25,193 nucleotides of DNA. Source: Paenibacillaceae bacterium UBA6304 (GTDB lineage Bacteria; Bacillota; Bacilli; Paenibacillales; Paenibacillaceae). The stretch's first letter is position 1. Each line of letters begins with the position of its first letter. Positions 16,034 to 24,039 of the stretch are shown in pieces. The stretch spans positions 1-25,193 of the forward strand of contig DJTQ01000292.1 in assembly GCA_002439285.1 (NCBI GenBank), given 5' to 3'. The notes beneath the pieces are model-generated. The model was not told where the DNA came from, made no database searches, and was given only the letters and a program-made list of their open reading frames with translations. A program made the position numbers and the translations under genes.

Positions 16034-17341
16034 ATGAGAACAAAGAAATGGGCAACCTTGCTGCTCGTCTGCACGCTGGTCCTGACGGCTTTATCGGGTT
16101 GCTCCGGCGGCTCCGGCAAATCGTCGGAAGAGAACGGCGACACTGCAAACAGCGGAGCAAAAGCGGATAAGGTCACTTTGAAGCTGGCCATGTGGGATTC
16201 CAATAACGATTTTATTACCTTTTTGACCGACAAAGTGAAGGAATACAGCAGTGTGAATCCCAATGTGAAGGTGGAAGTGGAATCGTTCAAAAGCGACAGC
16301 GACTATCTGCAAGCCATTAAGGTCAGAGCGGGCGGCGACGCGCTACCGGATCTGATCGAGCTGAAGCCGAACTGGCTGGCCGATTTTAAAGAGCAGCTCA
16401 CTCCGCTCGACGATCTCGGCGTCGTCTCGAAGAACATCTATGCCAAGAACTACGCCGTGGACGGCAAAATTCTGGCGATCCCTTCGGTATCTTTTCCCGA
16501 GCTAGTGTACTACCACCCAAGCGTGTTTAAGGAATTGAACTTGGAAGTGCCGACAACCTGGCCGCAGTTCATGGACGTATTGAAGAAGATTCAGGAGAAC
16601 GGCAAATACATCCCTTACGCGATGGGCGGAAAAGATGCCTGGCCGGACTATCCGTTCAACGAATTCCTGCCGCATATCATTTCCGATAAAGAGAGCTATT
16701 TGAGCGATCTTGCCAAGGAAGACGCTCCATTCGGAGAAGGAACGCCGTTCTATCAAGGGTACTCGCAAATTGCCGAGATGTACAACGCTAACGTTATGGG
16801 CCCGGATCCACTGGGAATCGGTGCCGATCAGGCCAATGATCTGTTCATTTCCAAGCAGGCGGCCGTAATGGCTTCCGGTCTGTGGTTTGTGCCTACTTAT
16901 GAATCCAAAGCCGGGACCCTGGACGATTTGGCCGCATTCCCAATGCCTTACCGTCAAACCGAAGACACGCCGCTGAAGCTGATGATGTTTACGGACCATT
17001 TTTACGGGATCAGCAGTTCCTCCAAGCACCAAGAAGAGGCAAAAGCTTTTATGGAATGGTTCTACTCGCCTGAAGTTTACAAGGAATATCTGAACGGGGC
17101 GCAACTGGATACGGCCTTTGAAGGCGTCGATTCGGACGTACCTTTCCTGAAGACTTTCTACGCAGATAATCAGCCTGAGAAATTCATGTACATTCCGGGC
17201 GACGCGGCTTACACCGAATTGTCCAACGCGATCCAACTGGACGTGAAGGCGCTTGGGCAAGAGATGATGGCCGGGAAAACCGTGGACGAAATCACGAAAG
17301 ACCTGAACGCCAAGTGGACCGAAGCCAGAAAAAATAAATAG
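16034..17341 (+). CDS. ABC transporter substrate-binding lipoprotein (carbohydrate, family 1)
   Basis: A 435-aa sugar-type solute-binding protein. Signal and lipobox are seen in MRTKKWATLLLVCTLVLTAL followed by SGC (Cys23), then a Gly/Ser/Glu linker. The mature domain begins VTLKLAMWDSNNDF and contains family 1 segments such as LEVPTTWPQFMDVLKKIQEN and FISKQAAVMASGLWFVP. It would bind a carbohydrate at the outer face and hand it to the two permeases that follow. GGAGGG lies ~8 nt before ATG 16034. It is clearly diverged from the binding protein at 969-2288, so the two importers probably take different substrates. Many aromatic residues (Trp and Tyr) fit saccharide stacking. Confidence 0.93.
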   Translation: MRTKKWATLLLVCTLVLTALSGCSGGSGKSSEENGDTANSGAKADKVTLKLAMWDSNNDFITFLTDKVKEYSSVNPNVKVEVESFKSDSDYLQAIKVRAGGDALPDLIELKPNWLADFKEQLTPLDDLGVVSKNIYAKNYAVDGKILAIPSVSFPELVYYHPSVFKELNLEVPTTWPQFMDVLKKIQENGKYIPYAMGGKDAWPDYPFNEFLPHIISDKESYLSDLAKEDAPFGEGTPFYQGYSQIAEMYNANVMGPDPLGIGADQANDLFISKQAAVMASGLWFVPTYESKAGTLDDLAAFPMPYRQTEDTPLKLMMFTDHFYGISSSSKHQEEAKAFMEWFYSPEVYKEYLNGAQLDTAFEGVDSDVPFLKTFYADNQPEKFMYIPGDAAYTELSNAIQLDVKALGQEMMAGKTVDEITKDLNAKWTEARKNK

Positions 17342-17371
17342 CCTGCCGCTGCTTGGAGGGACGTGGATGAG

Positions 17372-18250
17372 ATGAACTACAACTTACAGAAGAAATTTGT
17401 CATATTCGGCTTTTTGGCCATACCGGTCGGCCTGCTGATGCTGTTTCTCCTGTATCCTACGGTTAAGCTGTTTCAATTCAGTCTGACCGACTGGAACGGG
17501 ATATCGAAGACATTCAATTACGTAGGCTTCAAAAACTACATTGCAGCATTTCAAACCGATGGGGTCTGGGATGCGCTCAGAAACAACCTGCTCTATTTCA
17601 TTATGCACTTGGTATTTATTCCGCTTGAAATTTCGATCGCGGTTCTGCTGAACAATAAAATCAGAGCCAGCCGTTTCTTCCGGTCCATGGTGTTCATGCC
17701 TTATATCCTGAACGGGGTTGCTGTTGCTTATATTTTCAGCTACCTGTATAACCCGATCAACGGACCGTTTAACGCGCTGCTGGATTTGATCGGACTTGAA
17801 GGCCTGATCCAGAACTGGCTCAGCGACCCCGGCGTCGTCAATTATTCTTTGGTCGCCGTATCGCTCTGGCGGTTCAGCGGGTTTCACGTCATTCTGTTTC
17901 TGGCCGGGCTTCAGTCGGTGCCGCAGGATCTCTATGAAGCCGCTACGATTGACGGGGCGGGCGCCTTTCAAAAGTTCAGATTTATTACGGTACCTGGCAT
18001 CAGCCGGGTCATCGAAATCGTCCTGTTCCTTAATGTACGGGGAGCGCTTCAAGTGTTCGACATCCCGTTTCTGATGACCCAGGGCGGTCCGGGAACCGCC
18101 AGTACGACCTTTACCGTGTATACGATTCAATCGGCTTTTAAATATAACAACTACGGGCTTGCCTCGTCGCTGGCCGTCATACTGATGCTGATGATCATCG
18201 TCTTCACCCAGCTTCAGGGTAAACTGTTCGGCGGGAAGGAGGACAACTGA
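17372..18250 (+). CDS. Sugar ABC transporter permease (MalF/UgpA-like)
   Basis: A 292-aa integral membrane permease with about six hydrophobic segments. The ATPase-docking EAA loop is near residue 186: DLYEAATIDGAGAFQKFRFI, ending TVPGI. The stretch GLEGLIQNWLSDPGV before it is typical of MalF-type partners. The frame opens at GTG 17363, but TTGGAGGG (17353-17360) would sit only 2 nt from it, so ATG 17372 is preferred. It follows the binding-protein gene by 30 bp and shares the bases TGATG with the next permease gene, showing coupled translation. Confidence 0.92.
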   Translation: MNYNLQKKFVIFGFLAIPVGLLMLFLLYPTVKLFQFSLTDWNGISKTFNYVGFKNYIAAFQTDGVWDALRNNLLYFIMHLVFIPLEISIAVLLNNKIRASRFFRSMVFMPYILNGVAVAYIFSYLYNPINGPFNALLDLIGLEGLIQNWLSDPGVVNYSLVAVSLWRFSGFHVILFLAGLQSVPQDLYEAATIDGAGAFQKFRFITVPGISRVIEIVLFLNVRGALQVFDIPFLMTQGGPGTASTTFTVYTIQSAFKYNNYGLASSLAVILMLMIIVFTQLQGKLFGGKEDN

Positions 18251-19125
18251 TGAAGACGGCTCCTTCTACTCCTGTCACTACAGGATATCGGCCTGCGGTG
18301 GGACAGAAATGGTGGACATCGCTGGGCATTTACGGCCTGTTCGGCCTGATTAGCGTCATCGTCCTGTTTCCAATCCTGATTAATGTGTTCACTGCCTTTA
18401 AGACGGGTCCCGAACTGATGAAGACCTCGCCATTGTCGCTTCCTGAGTCCTGGCAGTTTGGCAATTTGAAGACCGCGTTCGAAACGGGCAACATGCTCGT
18501 AGGGTTTCGCAACACCGCAGTTCTCGTGGTAGTCAGCGTCATCTTGAATACAGTGCTGGGCTCCATGACGGCCTACATTTTGAACCGCTTTAATTTCAAA
18601 CTTAAAAAAGCCATTATGGCGATGTTCATGATTGCGATGGTCATCCCGTTTTATACGACGGAGGTATCCCGTTTTCAAATCATCAAGTCGATAGGGCTGT
18701 ATGATACGATCTTCGCTCCGCTATTGATTTATGCGGGTACGGATTTGCTGCAAATCTTTATTTTCCTTCAGTTCATCGAAAAGATATCCAGCCAATTGGA
18801 CGAGAGCGCCATGATTGACGGAGCATCCTACACGACGATCTTTAGGAAAATCATCTTCCCGCTGCTGTTGCCCGCTTCAGCTACGCTGGCGATCATTAAA
18901 GCGGTGGATATTATGAACGATATGTACATCCCCTATCTCTACATGCCGTCCAAAGAGCTGCACACCTTATCGACGGCATTAATGACCTTTGTCGGGCAGC
19001 GATCTTCGGATTTCGGTCAACTGTCCGCGGCGATTCTCATCGTCTTGTTGCCGACCATCCTGATTTATCTGCTCTTGCAGAAATATATCTTCGCCGGCAT
19101 CGCTGAGGGTGCGGTTAAGGGATAA
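18250..19125 (+). CDS. Sugar ABC transporter permease (MalG/UgpE-like)
   Basis: A 291-aa integral membrane permease, partner of the preceding one. The EAA loop near residue 184 reads QLDESAMIDGASYTTIFRKI, ending IFPLL; Ser replaces the second Ala of the motif. The C-terminus IAEGAVKG is typical of MalG-type proteins. AAGGAGG lies 8-9 nt before ATG 18250, which overlaps the previous stop codon. It ends the second importer operon and a long hairpin follows. As in the first cassette, no ATPase gene is present. Confidence 0.92.
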   Translation: MKTAPSTPVTTGYRPAVGQKWWTSLGIYGLFGLISVIVLFPILINVFTAFKTGPELMKTSPLSLPESWQFGNLKTAFETGNMLVGFRNTAVLVVVSVILNTVLGSMTAYILNRFNFKLKKAIMAMFMIAMVIPFYTTEVSRFQIIKSIGLYDTIFAPLLIYAGTDLLQIFIFLQFIEKISSQLDESAMIDGASYTTIFRKIIFPLLLPASATLAIIKAVDIMNDMYIPYLYMPSKELHTLSTALMTFVGQRSSDFGQLSAAILIVLLPTILIYLLLQKYIFAGIAEGAVKG

Positions 19126-19136
19126 TCTTATTAAAT

Positions 19137-19180
19137 AAGCTGCTCAAGGATGTCAGAGTCCTTGAGCAGCTTGTTTGTTG
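19137..19180. terminator. Bidirectional terminator between the permease and YitT-like genes
   Basis: AAGCTGCTCAAGGA and TCCTTGAGCAGCTT form a perfect 14-bp stem with an 8-nt loop (19137-19172), followed by a GTTTGTTGTT stretch. It lies between convergent genes. The T-tract is imperfect on both sides. Confidence 0.75.
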
Positions 19181-19207
19181 TTGGAGTCGAGCCATTCGCC
19201 CCAGATT

Positions 19208-19924
19208 TCAGCGGCCTCTTTTGCCGCGCCAGGCGGCGTAAAGGGGTTTGGCTGGAAAGGAGTCGCTGTATAACCAACTCACGATGCTGGTGGAGATCCA
19301 TTGGCATAGGAGGGCCTGGATAATAATCATCCAGTCGATGACGCAGGCTGTGAGAATAAAGATGCACCCGTTCATCCAGAACAGCGTTTTGCCCGGGTCG
19401 ATATGCTTTTGCCTGGACAGGGCAAGCGCCGCAAATCCGATGCCTCCGTTGGAGAATCGCTGGGTTAGAAGAATGGCGATGCCGAGCCCGAGCAGAACCG
19501 AACCGGCCAGTAGATCGAACCAGACGTTGCCTAGCGGGCTGCTGAAGTAGACACCGAAGATATTAAAGGATACCGAGGTCGTGGTGACCACCCCGATCGT
19601 GCCAACGGTGCTGACCGTTCCGAGATACGGAATTGCGGTCAAAAGAAACAGAAAGTTCATCAGCCAGAAGCCGATGCTCATCGGGAAGGAAAACCAATGG
19701 TTTAGCAGCAAAGCAAGCCCCCCGGCACCGCCAGGAGGAATGGCATGTGGAAACAGAAATACGCCCATGCCGAATCCTTGGATGAGGGAACCGGCGATAA
19801 TTAGGGAAGCTTTCATGCAGGATCGACGCAAAAGATACGCCTTCGTTCTGCTAGATAATAGATTCACAAGCATCGCGTCCTTTATAGAATATGAAGGGGC
19901 GAAGCCGAGCTTCGTCAGAACCAT
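19208..19924 (-). CDS. YitT-type integral membrane protein, short form
   Basis: A protein of up to 238 aa with about five or six hydrophobic segments. It carries the YitT-type N-terminal pattern: a membrane segment, FPHAIPPGGAGGLALLLNHW, then SIGFWLMNFLFLLTAIPYLG and later NGGIGFAALAL. Full-length YitT proteins (~280 aa) end in a soluble DUF2179 domain; this one stops after the last membrane segments with a basic tail (WRGKRGR), so that domain is missing. No function is established for the family. The start is uncertain: ATG 19924 has AGAGG only 1 nt away, while ATG 19873 after AAAGGA is a reasonable alternative that removes 17 residues. It is divergent from the DsrE-like gene. Confidence 0.72.
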   Translation of the reverse strand: MVLTKLGFAPSYSIKDAMLVNLLSSRTKAYLLRRSCMKASLIIAGSLIQGFGMGVFLFPHAIPPGGAGGLALLLNHWFSFPMSIGFWLMNFLFLLTAIPYLGTVSTVGTIGVVTTTSVSFNIFGVYFSSPLGNVWFDLLAGSVLLGLGIAILLTQRFSNGGIGFAALALSRQKHIDPGKTLFWMNGCIFILTACVIDWMIIIQALLCQWISTSIVSWLYSDSFPAKPLYAAWRGKRGR

Positions 19925-20030
19925 GCCTCTTCTTATCCAAATGTATGCTTGTCAGCAGGCGGGAATGCCATATGGTTGAACTTGCAGGTTAAATCGGGAG
20001 AGCAGGAGGGAATAAACCGTTCACCCTAGA

Positions 20031-20050
20031 ATGAAATAGCATGAAGTAGC
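20031..20050. repeat. 10-bp tandem repeat upstream of the DsrE-like gene
   Basis: ATGAAATAGC is followed directly by ATGAAGTAGC (one mismatch), 44 bp before the start codon, in the leader of the DsrE-like gene. It could be a direct-repeat operator or a slippage product. Confidence 0.4.
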
Positions 20051-20093
20051 AGAAAATACGGATCTTTTTTAGTCTAATAGTGGAGGAATCAAC

Positions 20094-20432
20094 ATGGAGA
20101 ATAAAGTGATATTTTTAACGACGGATAGTATGGGCGACGGGGATCGGGAGCTTGGCGTGCAGTTATTGGAAACTTATTTCACGCTGCTCAAGCAACGGGA
20201 ATCTCTTCCCGCAGCGGTCTTCTGCATTAATCGTGGCGTGTTTGCACTGACGGAGCAATCGTTCGCATCGTTGCATCTGCAGGAGTTGGCCGCTCGTGGC
20301 GTGGCTGTACTTGCTTGTGGAACTTGCGTGGACTATTACGGGGTCCGGGAGGATCTAACCGCCGGAGAAATTTCGAGCATGGGGCATTTTATGGAGCTGG
20401 CGCAACGGTATGAGATTGTTACGTTAGCTTGA
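20094..20432 (+). CDS. DsrE-family protein, YedF C-terminal-like
   Basis: A 112-aa cytoplasmic protein of the DsrE/DsrF sulfur-relay fold. It begins with strand KVIFLTTDSMGDGDRELG, carries AVFCINRGVF (Cys44) and the family motif ACGTCVDYYGV (Cys75, Cys78). This corresponds to the C-terminal half of YedF proteins, which are linked to selenium or sulfur handling; the TusA-like N-terminal half with its CPxP motif is absent. The paired Cys75/Cys78 suggest persulfide or thiol chemistry. The start is well defined by TGGAGGAATC before ATG 20094. No selenium gene is nearby. It stands alone, 91 bp before the PLP-enzyme gene, and could share its transcript. Confidence 0.8.
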   Translation: MENKVIFLTTDSMGDGDRELGVQLLETYFTLLKQRESLPAAVFCINRGVFALTEQSFASLHLQELAARGVAVLACGTCVDYYGVREDLTAGEISSMGHFMELAQRYEIVTLA

Positions 20433-20523
20433 GGAAGTGGTAGAATAGGAGTATTGTACAGGTCTCAACTGGAACTGGATCGGATAACGGAATACGGAAA
20501 GAGGAAAAAGGAGCAGTGAATTC

Positions 20524-21615
20524 ATGAGTGAGCATCAAACCCTATCGGAAGCATTTAACCGGACCGCTTACCGCCTTTCAGGGCAGGGTCCTAGAAACGT
20601 AGAAGTCCTGAAATCCGTTTTGGAGCAAGTTGACGGAAGCACGGAGAGCGATATGTACGGCAAAGGCCGGCTGATCGAAGACTTTCAGAGCGAGATGGCG
20701 GCTTATCTTGGTATGGAAAGCGCGGTGTTTTTTCCAAGCGGCACAATGGCGCAGCAAATCGCATTAAGAATTTGGTGCGACGAGAAGAAGCTTCGGCAAG
20801 TTGCCTATCATCCTTTATGCCATTTGGAGATTCATGAAGAGGACGGACTGAAGGAACTGCATGGTATTAAGCCGATCCTGCTGGCCGACATGAACCGTTT
20901 GATCACGTTGGAGGATGTTAAGAACCTGAAGGAGGATATCGCCTGCCTGTTACTGGAACTGCCTCAGCGGGAAATCGGCGGGCAATTGCCGGCATTCTCC
21001 GAGCTTGAAGCGATCTCCGCTTACTGTAGGGAGAAGGGGATCAAGCTGCATTTGGACGGCGCAAGATTGTTTGAAATATTGCCGTACTACCAAAAAACCG
21101 CCGAAGAGGTCTGCGCGCTGTTCGACAGCGTTTATGTGTCCTTTTACAAGAGTATCGGCGGGATCGCAGGGGCGATCCTGGCGGGAGGAGCAGACTTTAT
21201 CGCAAAGTCGAAGGTTTGGAAAAGACGCCATGGCGGCGACCTGATCAGCTTGTATCCGTATATTTTGAGCAGCGCGTACTATTTCAGGGAACGGATCGGC
21301 AAAATGGATCAGTACTACCGAGACGCGAAGGTGTTGGCCGAACGATTCAACCAGTGCCACGGCGTCAATACCCGTCCTGAAGTACCGGTATCGAACATGT
21401 TCCACGTCCATTTTGACGCTCCAAAGGTCAAGGTGGAACCGGTACTAATCTCGCTATACGAAGAATCTGGAATCGGAATCACCGGAAATCTGCGAGACTT
21501 TGACGAGGGTACCAGTTCCTTTGAGCTCAGCGTCGGCGACCTGTATCCACAGGTACCCGAAGAAAAGCGCGAGGCGATGTTCCGGATGCTGGACGCGAAG
21601 CTTCGGGAGATGTGA
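20524..21615 (+). CDS. Threonine aldolase-family PLP enzyme (beta-eliminating lyase fold)
   Basis: A 363-aa fold-type I PLP enzyme. Near the N-terminus is DMYGKGRLIEDFQSEMAAYLG and then the phosphate-binding FFPSGTMAQQIALRI, matching L-threonine/allo-threonine aldolases. Asp178 in KLHLDGARLFE would contact the PLP ring nitrogen, and Lys209 in SVYVSFYKSIGG is the Schiff-base lysine. RRHGGDLISLYPY follows as in the family. The expected reaction is cleavage of threonine to glycine and acetaldehyde, or a related retro-aldol or beta-elimination. Substrate stereochemistry cannot be read, and the usual active-site 'SFSKG' is here SFYKS, so a different beta-hydroxy amino acid is possible. AAAGGAG lies ~11 nt before ATG 20524. 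A terminator follows. Confidence 0.85.
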   Translation: MSEHQTLSEAFNRTAYRLSGQGPRNVEVLKSVLEQVDGSTESDMYGKGRLIEDFQSEMAAYLGMESAVFFPSGTMAQQIALRIWCDEKKLRQVAYHPLCHLEIHEEDGLKELHGIKPILLADMNRLITLEDVKNLKEDIACLLLELPQREIGGQLPAFSELEAISAYCREKGIKLHLDGARLFEILPYYQKTAEEVCALFDSVYVSFYKSIGGIAGAILAGGADFIAKSKVWKRRHGGDLISLYPYILSSAYYFRERIGKMDQYYRDAKVLAERFNQCHGVNTRPEVPVSNMFHVHFDAPKVKVEPVLISLYEESGIGITGNLRDFDEGTSSFELSVGDLYPQVPEEKREAMFRMLDAKLREM

Positions 21616-21635
21616 GAACGTAGACAATTATAGAG

Positions 21636-21679
21636 CGGGGCAGCTTCCTTTCATGCATGCGGGGGAACTGCCCCGTTTT
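21636..21679 (+). terminator. Terminator after the aldolase-family gene
   Basis: CGGGGCAG (21636-21643) pairs with CTGCCCCG (21668-21675) around a 24-nt loop that can pair further (TTCC with GGGGAA), followed by TTTTCC. The loop is long but the GC stem is strong. Confidence 0.7.
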
Positions 21680-21730
21680 CCGTATTGCCGGATATTTGTT
21701 ATTCTACAGGTATTTGAAGGTATTTGAAAA

Positions 21731-21916
21731 ATAACTGGAAAACCTCCAGCTAAAATGCCATGGGAAGGGATTTCCGGTAGAATAACTGGAAAACCTCCAT
21801 CTAATTTGTGCGATATTATAAAATAAGAGCAAAATCCAAAAATTAGATGCAGTTTTTCCATCTAAACATAGCTGAACGCAAGTTCCGACTAAATTAACGG
21901 GAGGTTTTCCAGTTAA
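21731..21916. repeat. Array of four 23-bp imperfect palindromes, two forward plus two inverted
   Basis: The units start at 21731, 21782, 21843 and 21894, each 23 bp. Units 1 and 2 read ATAACTGGAAAACCTCCA then GCTAA or TCTAA. Units 3 and 4 read TTAGATGCAGTTTTTCCA and TTAACGGGAGGTTTTCCA with matching ends, i.e. the inverted form. The steps are 51, 61 and 51 bp. The last unit supplies the probable Shine-Dalgarno GGGAGG of msrA, and its final A is the A of the start codon. Together with the terminator this accounts for the whole 300-bp gap. The sequence is unrelated to the array at 9580-9778 but the layout is the same. Confidence 0.82.
21899..21904 (+). promoter_or_regulatory. msrA ribosome binding site inside a repeat unit
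   Basis: GGGAGG lies 11 nt before ATG 21916 and within the fourth palindrome of the array. The hairpin TTAAC...GTTAA would draw this site partly into a stem that ends at the start codon, so translation could be sensitive to its folding. Confidence 0.5.
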
Positions 21917-22647
21917 TGTTGAGAAATACGCCGCAGCAATTCAACAAGGTCCGCACAGAACCGAACCCGAACCCGAACCCGAACCCGAACCCTAACCCGA
22001 ATCCGAATCCGGAAACTAACAAGCACCTGCAAACAGCTACACTCGGAATGGGATGCTTCTGGTCGCCGGAAGCTTTGTTCGGCCAACTGCCGGGCGTGAT
22101 TCGTACCCGTACCGGATATGCCGGAGGAACGAGCGAGAGCCCGGAATACCGCCGGATGGGGGATCACACGGAAACGGTACAGATCGATTACGATCCCGCA
22201 CAAATTTCGTATGAGCAACTGTTAGAGGTGTTCTGGAATAACCACAATCCGGTGAATATCAATGATTATAAAGGCCGTCAGTACTTGTCTCTATTACTAT
22301 TCCATGACGCAGAGCAGGAGCGGGCCATCCAACGCTGCATCGAGCGGCGCATAGCAAACGGCGAGAGCATACCGGAGACTGAGATTGCGCCATTTACTAT
22401 CTTTTATCCTGCTGAAGCAAGGCATCAGAAATATTATTTGAAAAGATTTCCGGATGCCTTAGCCAAGTTAAGCCAGTTGTATTCTTCGCAGGAAGAACTC
22501 GACGGCTCGACGATTGCGGCCAGACTGAATGGTTTAGCGAAAGGCTACACCAGTATGGAGCGCATCCGGGAGGAAATCGGGGGATGGCCGGTAAGTGAGC
22601 CGGAACGGGATCGAACCCTTGGGCTGATCCGACAAATCAGATGGTAG
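21916..22647 (+). CDS. msrA: Peptide methionine sulfoxide reductase MsrA with Pro-Asn repeat N-terminus
   Basis: A 243-aa enzyme that reduces methionine-S-sulfoxide in proteins. The active-site segment is LGMGCFWSPEALFG with nucleophile Cys45. Further MsrA hallmarks are RTRTGYAGGT, MGDHTETVQIDYDP and FWNNHNPVN. The only other Cys is near residue 137 (IQRCIERR); the usual C-terminal resolving cysteines are absent, so regeneration may use an external thiol. The first ~37 residues precede the fold and hold eight Pro-Asn repeats, with no signal peptide. A C-terminal extension beyond the ~170-residue core (ELDGSTIAARLNGLAKGYTS...) is also seen. The start follows the repeat-embedded GGGAGG; a start nearer the core cannot be excluded. 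Confidence 0.9.
   Translation: MLRNTPQQFNKVRTEPNPNPNPNPNPNPNPNPETNKHLQTATLGMGCFWSPEALFGQLPGVIRTRTGYAGGTSESPEYRRMGDHTETVQIDYDPAQISYEQLLEVFWNNHNPVNINDYKGRQYLSLLLFHDAEQERAIQRCIERRIANGESIPETEIAPFTIFYPAEARHQKYYLKRFPDALAKLSQLYSSQEELDGSTIAARLNGLAKGYTSMERIREEIGGWPVSEPERDRTLGLIRQIRW
21961..22011 (+). repeat. Hexanucleotide tandem repeat encoding (Pro-Asn)8
   Basis: Eight CCGAAC-type hexamers (five identical, then CCTAAC and two CCGAAT) plus CCG encode a Pro-Asn run in the N-terminus of MsrA. The unit is a multiple of three, so copy-number change alters length without a frameshift. Confidence 0.9.
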
Positions 22648-22819
22648 CGGGATAATGACATTCCGACGCGGGAAACCTATTTTTGGCAAACAGTAGCTGT
22701 GGAACCGGAATATACTGAGTCAAAGACGGAAACGCGCGGTTTTCGGGTAATAAGGAATTAAGGCAAGAAGGAAGTAAGGTAATAAATCATAAGCGGATAG
22801 TAGCCTCACGGGTAAAGGG

Positions 22820-23956
22820 ATGGTGGAGCAGGTGATAATCGGGGTTCCCAAGGAAATGAAAAATAATGAGCACCGGGTCGGAATGACGCCGGGTTCGGTG
22901 GTGTCATATGTGCATGCGGGGCATCAAGTGTTGGTGGAGACCGGTGCCGGCCAAGGAATCGGATTCACGGATGAGGATTACTCGGCTGCGGGAGCGAAAG
23001 TTGTCTCGACAGCGGCGGAGGCTTGGTCCGCAGAGATGATCGTTAAAGTAAAGGAGCCGATCCCGGAGGAGTTCGCTTATTTTCGGGTAGGCCTGATTTT
23101 GTTCACCTACCTACATCTGGCGCCTGAACCGGAGCTTACGAAGGCTCTTGTAGAGCGCGGCGTGACGGCGATCGCCTATGAGACGATTCAACTGGATGAT
23201 GGACGTCTGCCGCTGTTGATGCCGATGAGCGAAGTTGCGGGGCGGATGTCGATCCAGATCGGAGCGCATTTCCTGGAAAAAGCGCACGGCGGCAAAGGTC
23301 TGCTGCTTGGCGGCGTGCCCGGCGTGGAGCCGGGGAAGGTGACCGTCATCGGCGGCGGCATCGTCGGGACCAACGCGGCCCGAATGGCCCTTGGCCTGGG
23401 CGCGGAGGTGACGATCATCGATTTAAGCGCGGAAAGACTGCGCCAAATCGATGAAATGTTCCAGGGCCGGGTCAAGACGCTGATCTCCAATCCGTTCAAT
23501 ATCGCCGAGGCCGTACGCCGGGCGGATTTGCTGATTGGAGCGGTGCTGATTCCCGGTGCGCGGGCACCGCGGTTTGTGACGGAGGAGATGGTCAAGGCCA
23601 TGTCTCCCGGCTCGGTTATCGTCGACGTGGCGATCGACCAAGGCGGCTCCATCGCCACGATTGACCGGATCACAACCCATGATCATCCCGTCTATGAGAA
23701 GCACGGGGTGATCCACTATGCAGTCGCCAACATGCCCGGTGCGGTCGCCCGTACCTCCACCATCGCACTGACTAATGTCACTACCCCTTACGGACTGCAA
23801 ATTGCCGGAAAAGGATGCCGTCAGGCCGCCCGGGACAACCGTGCTTTAGCGAAGGGTATCAACGTCATGGGCGGCCAAATCACCTACGCCGCCGTGGCCG
23901 AAGCGCAGGGATTGAAGGCTGTCGATATTATCACCCTGCTGAAGACGGAAGGGTGA
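22820..23956 (+). CDS. ald: Alanine dehydrogenase
   Basis: A 378-aa (or 374-aa) NAD-dependent enzyme that interconverts L-alanine and pyruvate plus ammonia in the cytoplasm. Family features are [20 protein letters not shown] at the N-terminus with the substrate-binding Arg, Lys in MIVKVKEP, His in YLHLAPEP, the NAD-binding [18 protein letters not shown], and VDVAIDQGG with the catalytic Asp. [20 protein letters not shown] is the typical C-terminal signature. Two starts are possible: ATG 22820 with a poorly spaced GGG, or GTG 22832, which gives the canonical MIIGVPKE with GGAG only 3 nt away. I keep the longer form. The 172-bp gap upstream holds AAGG-rich near-repeats (22750-22780) but no clear promoter. 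Confidence 0.94.
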   Translation: MVEQVIIGVPKEMKNNEHRVGMTPGSVVSYVHAGHQVLVETGAGQGIGFTDEDYSAAGAKVVSTAAEAWSAEMIVKVKEPIPEEFAYFRVGLILFTYLHLAPEPELTKALVERGVTAIAYETIQLDDGRLPLLMPMSEVAGRMSIQIGAHFLEKAHGGKGLLLGGVPGVEPGKVTVIGGGIVGTNAARMALGLGAEVTIIDLSAERLRQIDEMFQGRVKTLISNPFNIAEAVRRADLLIGAVLIPGARAPRFVTEEMVKAMSPGSVIVDVAIDQGGSIATIDRITTHDHPVYEKHGVIHYAVANMPGAVARTSTIALTNVTTPYGLQIAGKGCRQAARDNRALAKGINVMGGQITYAAVAEAQGLKAVDIITLLKTEG

Positions 23957-24039
23957 CATTAAGTACAGGGCCAGCACTAGACTTGCAGTAGACTAAGAAG
24001 CAGTACTAAGGAGCAATAGACCAAGGAGGGATTCATTTC

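Noticed and set aside
16502..17260. A 252-codon minus-strand frame over the second binding-protein gene
   Set aside because: The sense strand encodes a clear lipoprotein with family 1 motifs; the antisense product resembles nothing known.
21961..22011. Phase-variation switch in msrA
   Set aside because: The repeat unit is 6 bp, so slippage keeps the reading frame and cannot switch the gene off.
21913..22218. A minus-strand frame rich in Arg-Val repeats
   Set aside because: It is simply the complement of the Pro-Asn hexamer repeat in msrA.
22730..22747. Hairpin between msrA and ald as a terminator
   Set aside because: GGAAAC and GTTTTC pair only imperfectly and no T-tract follows.
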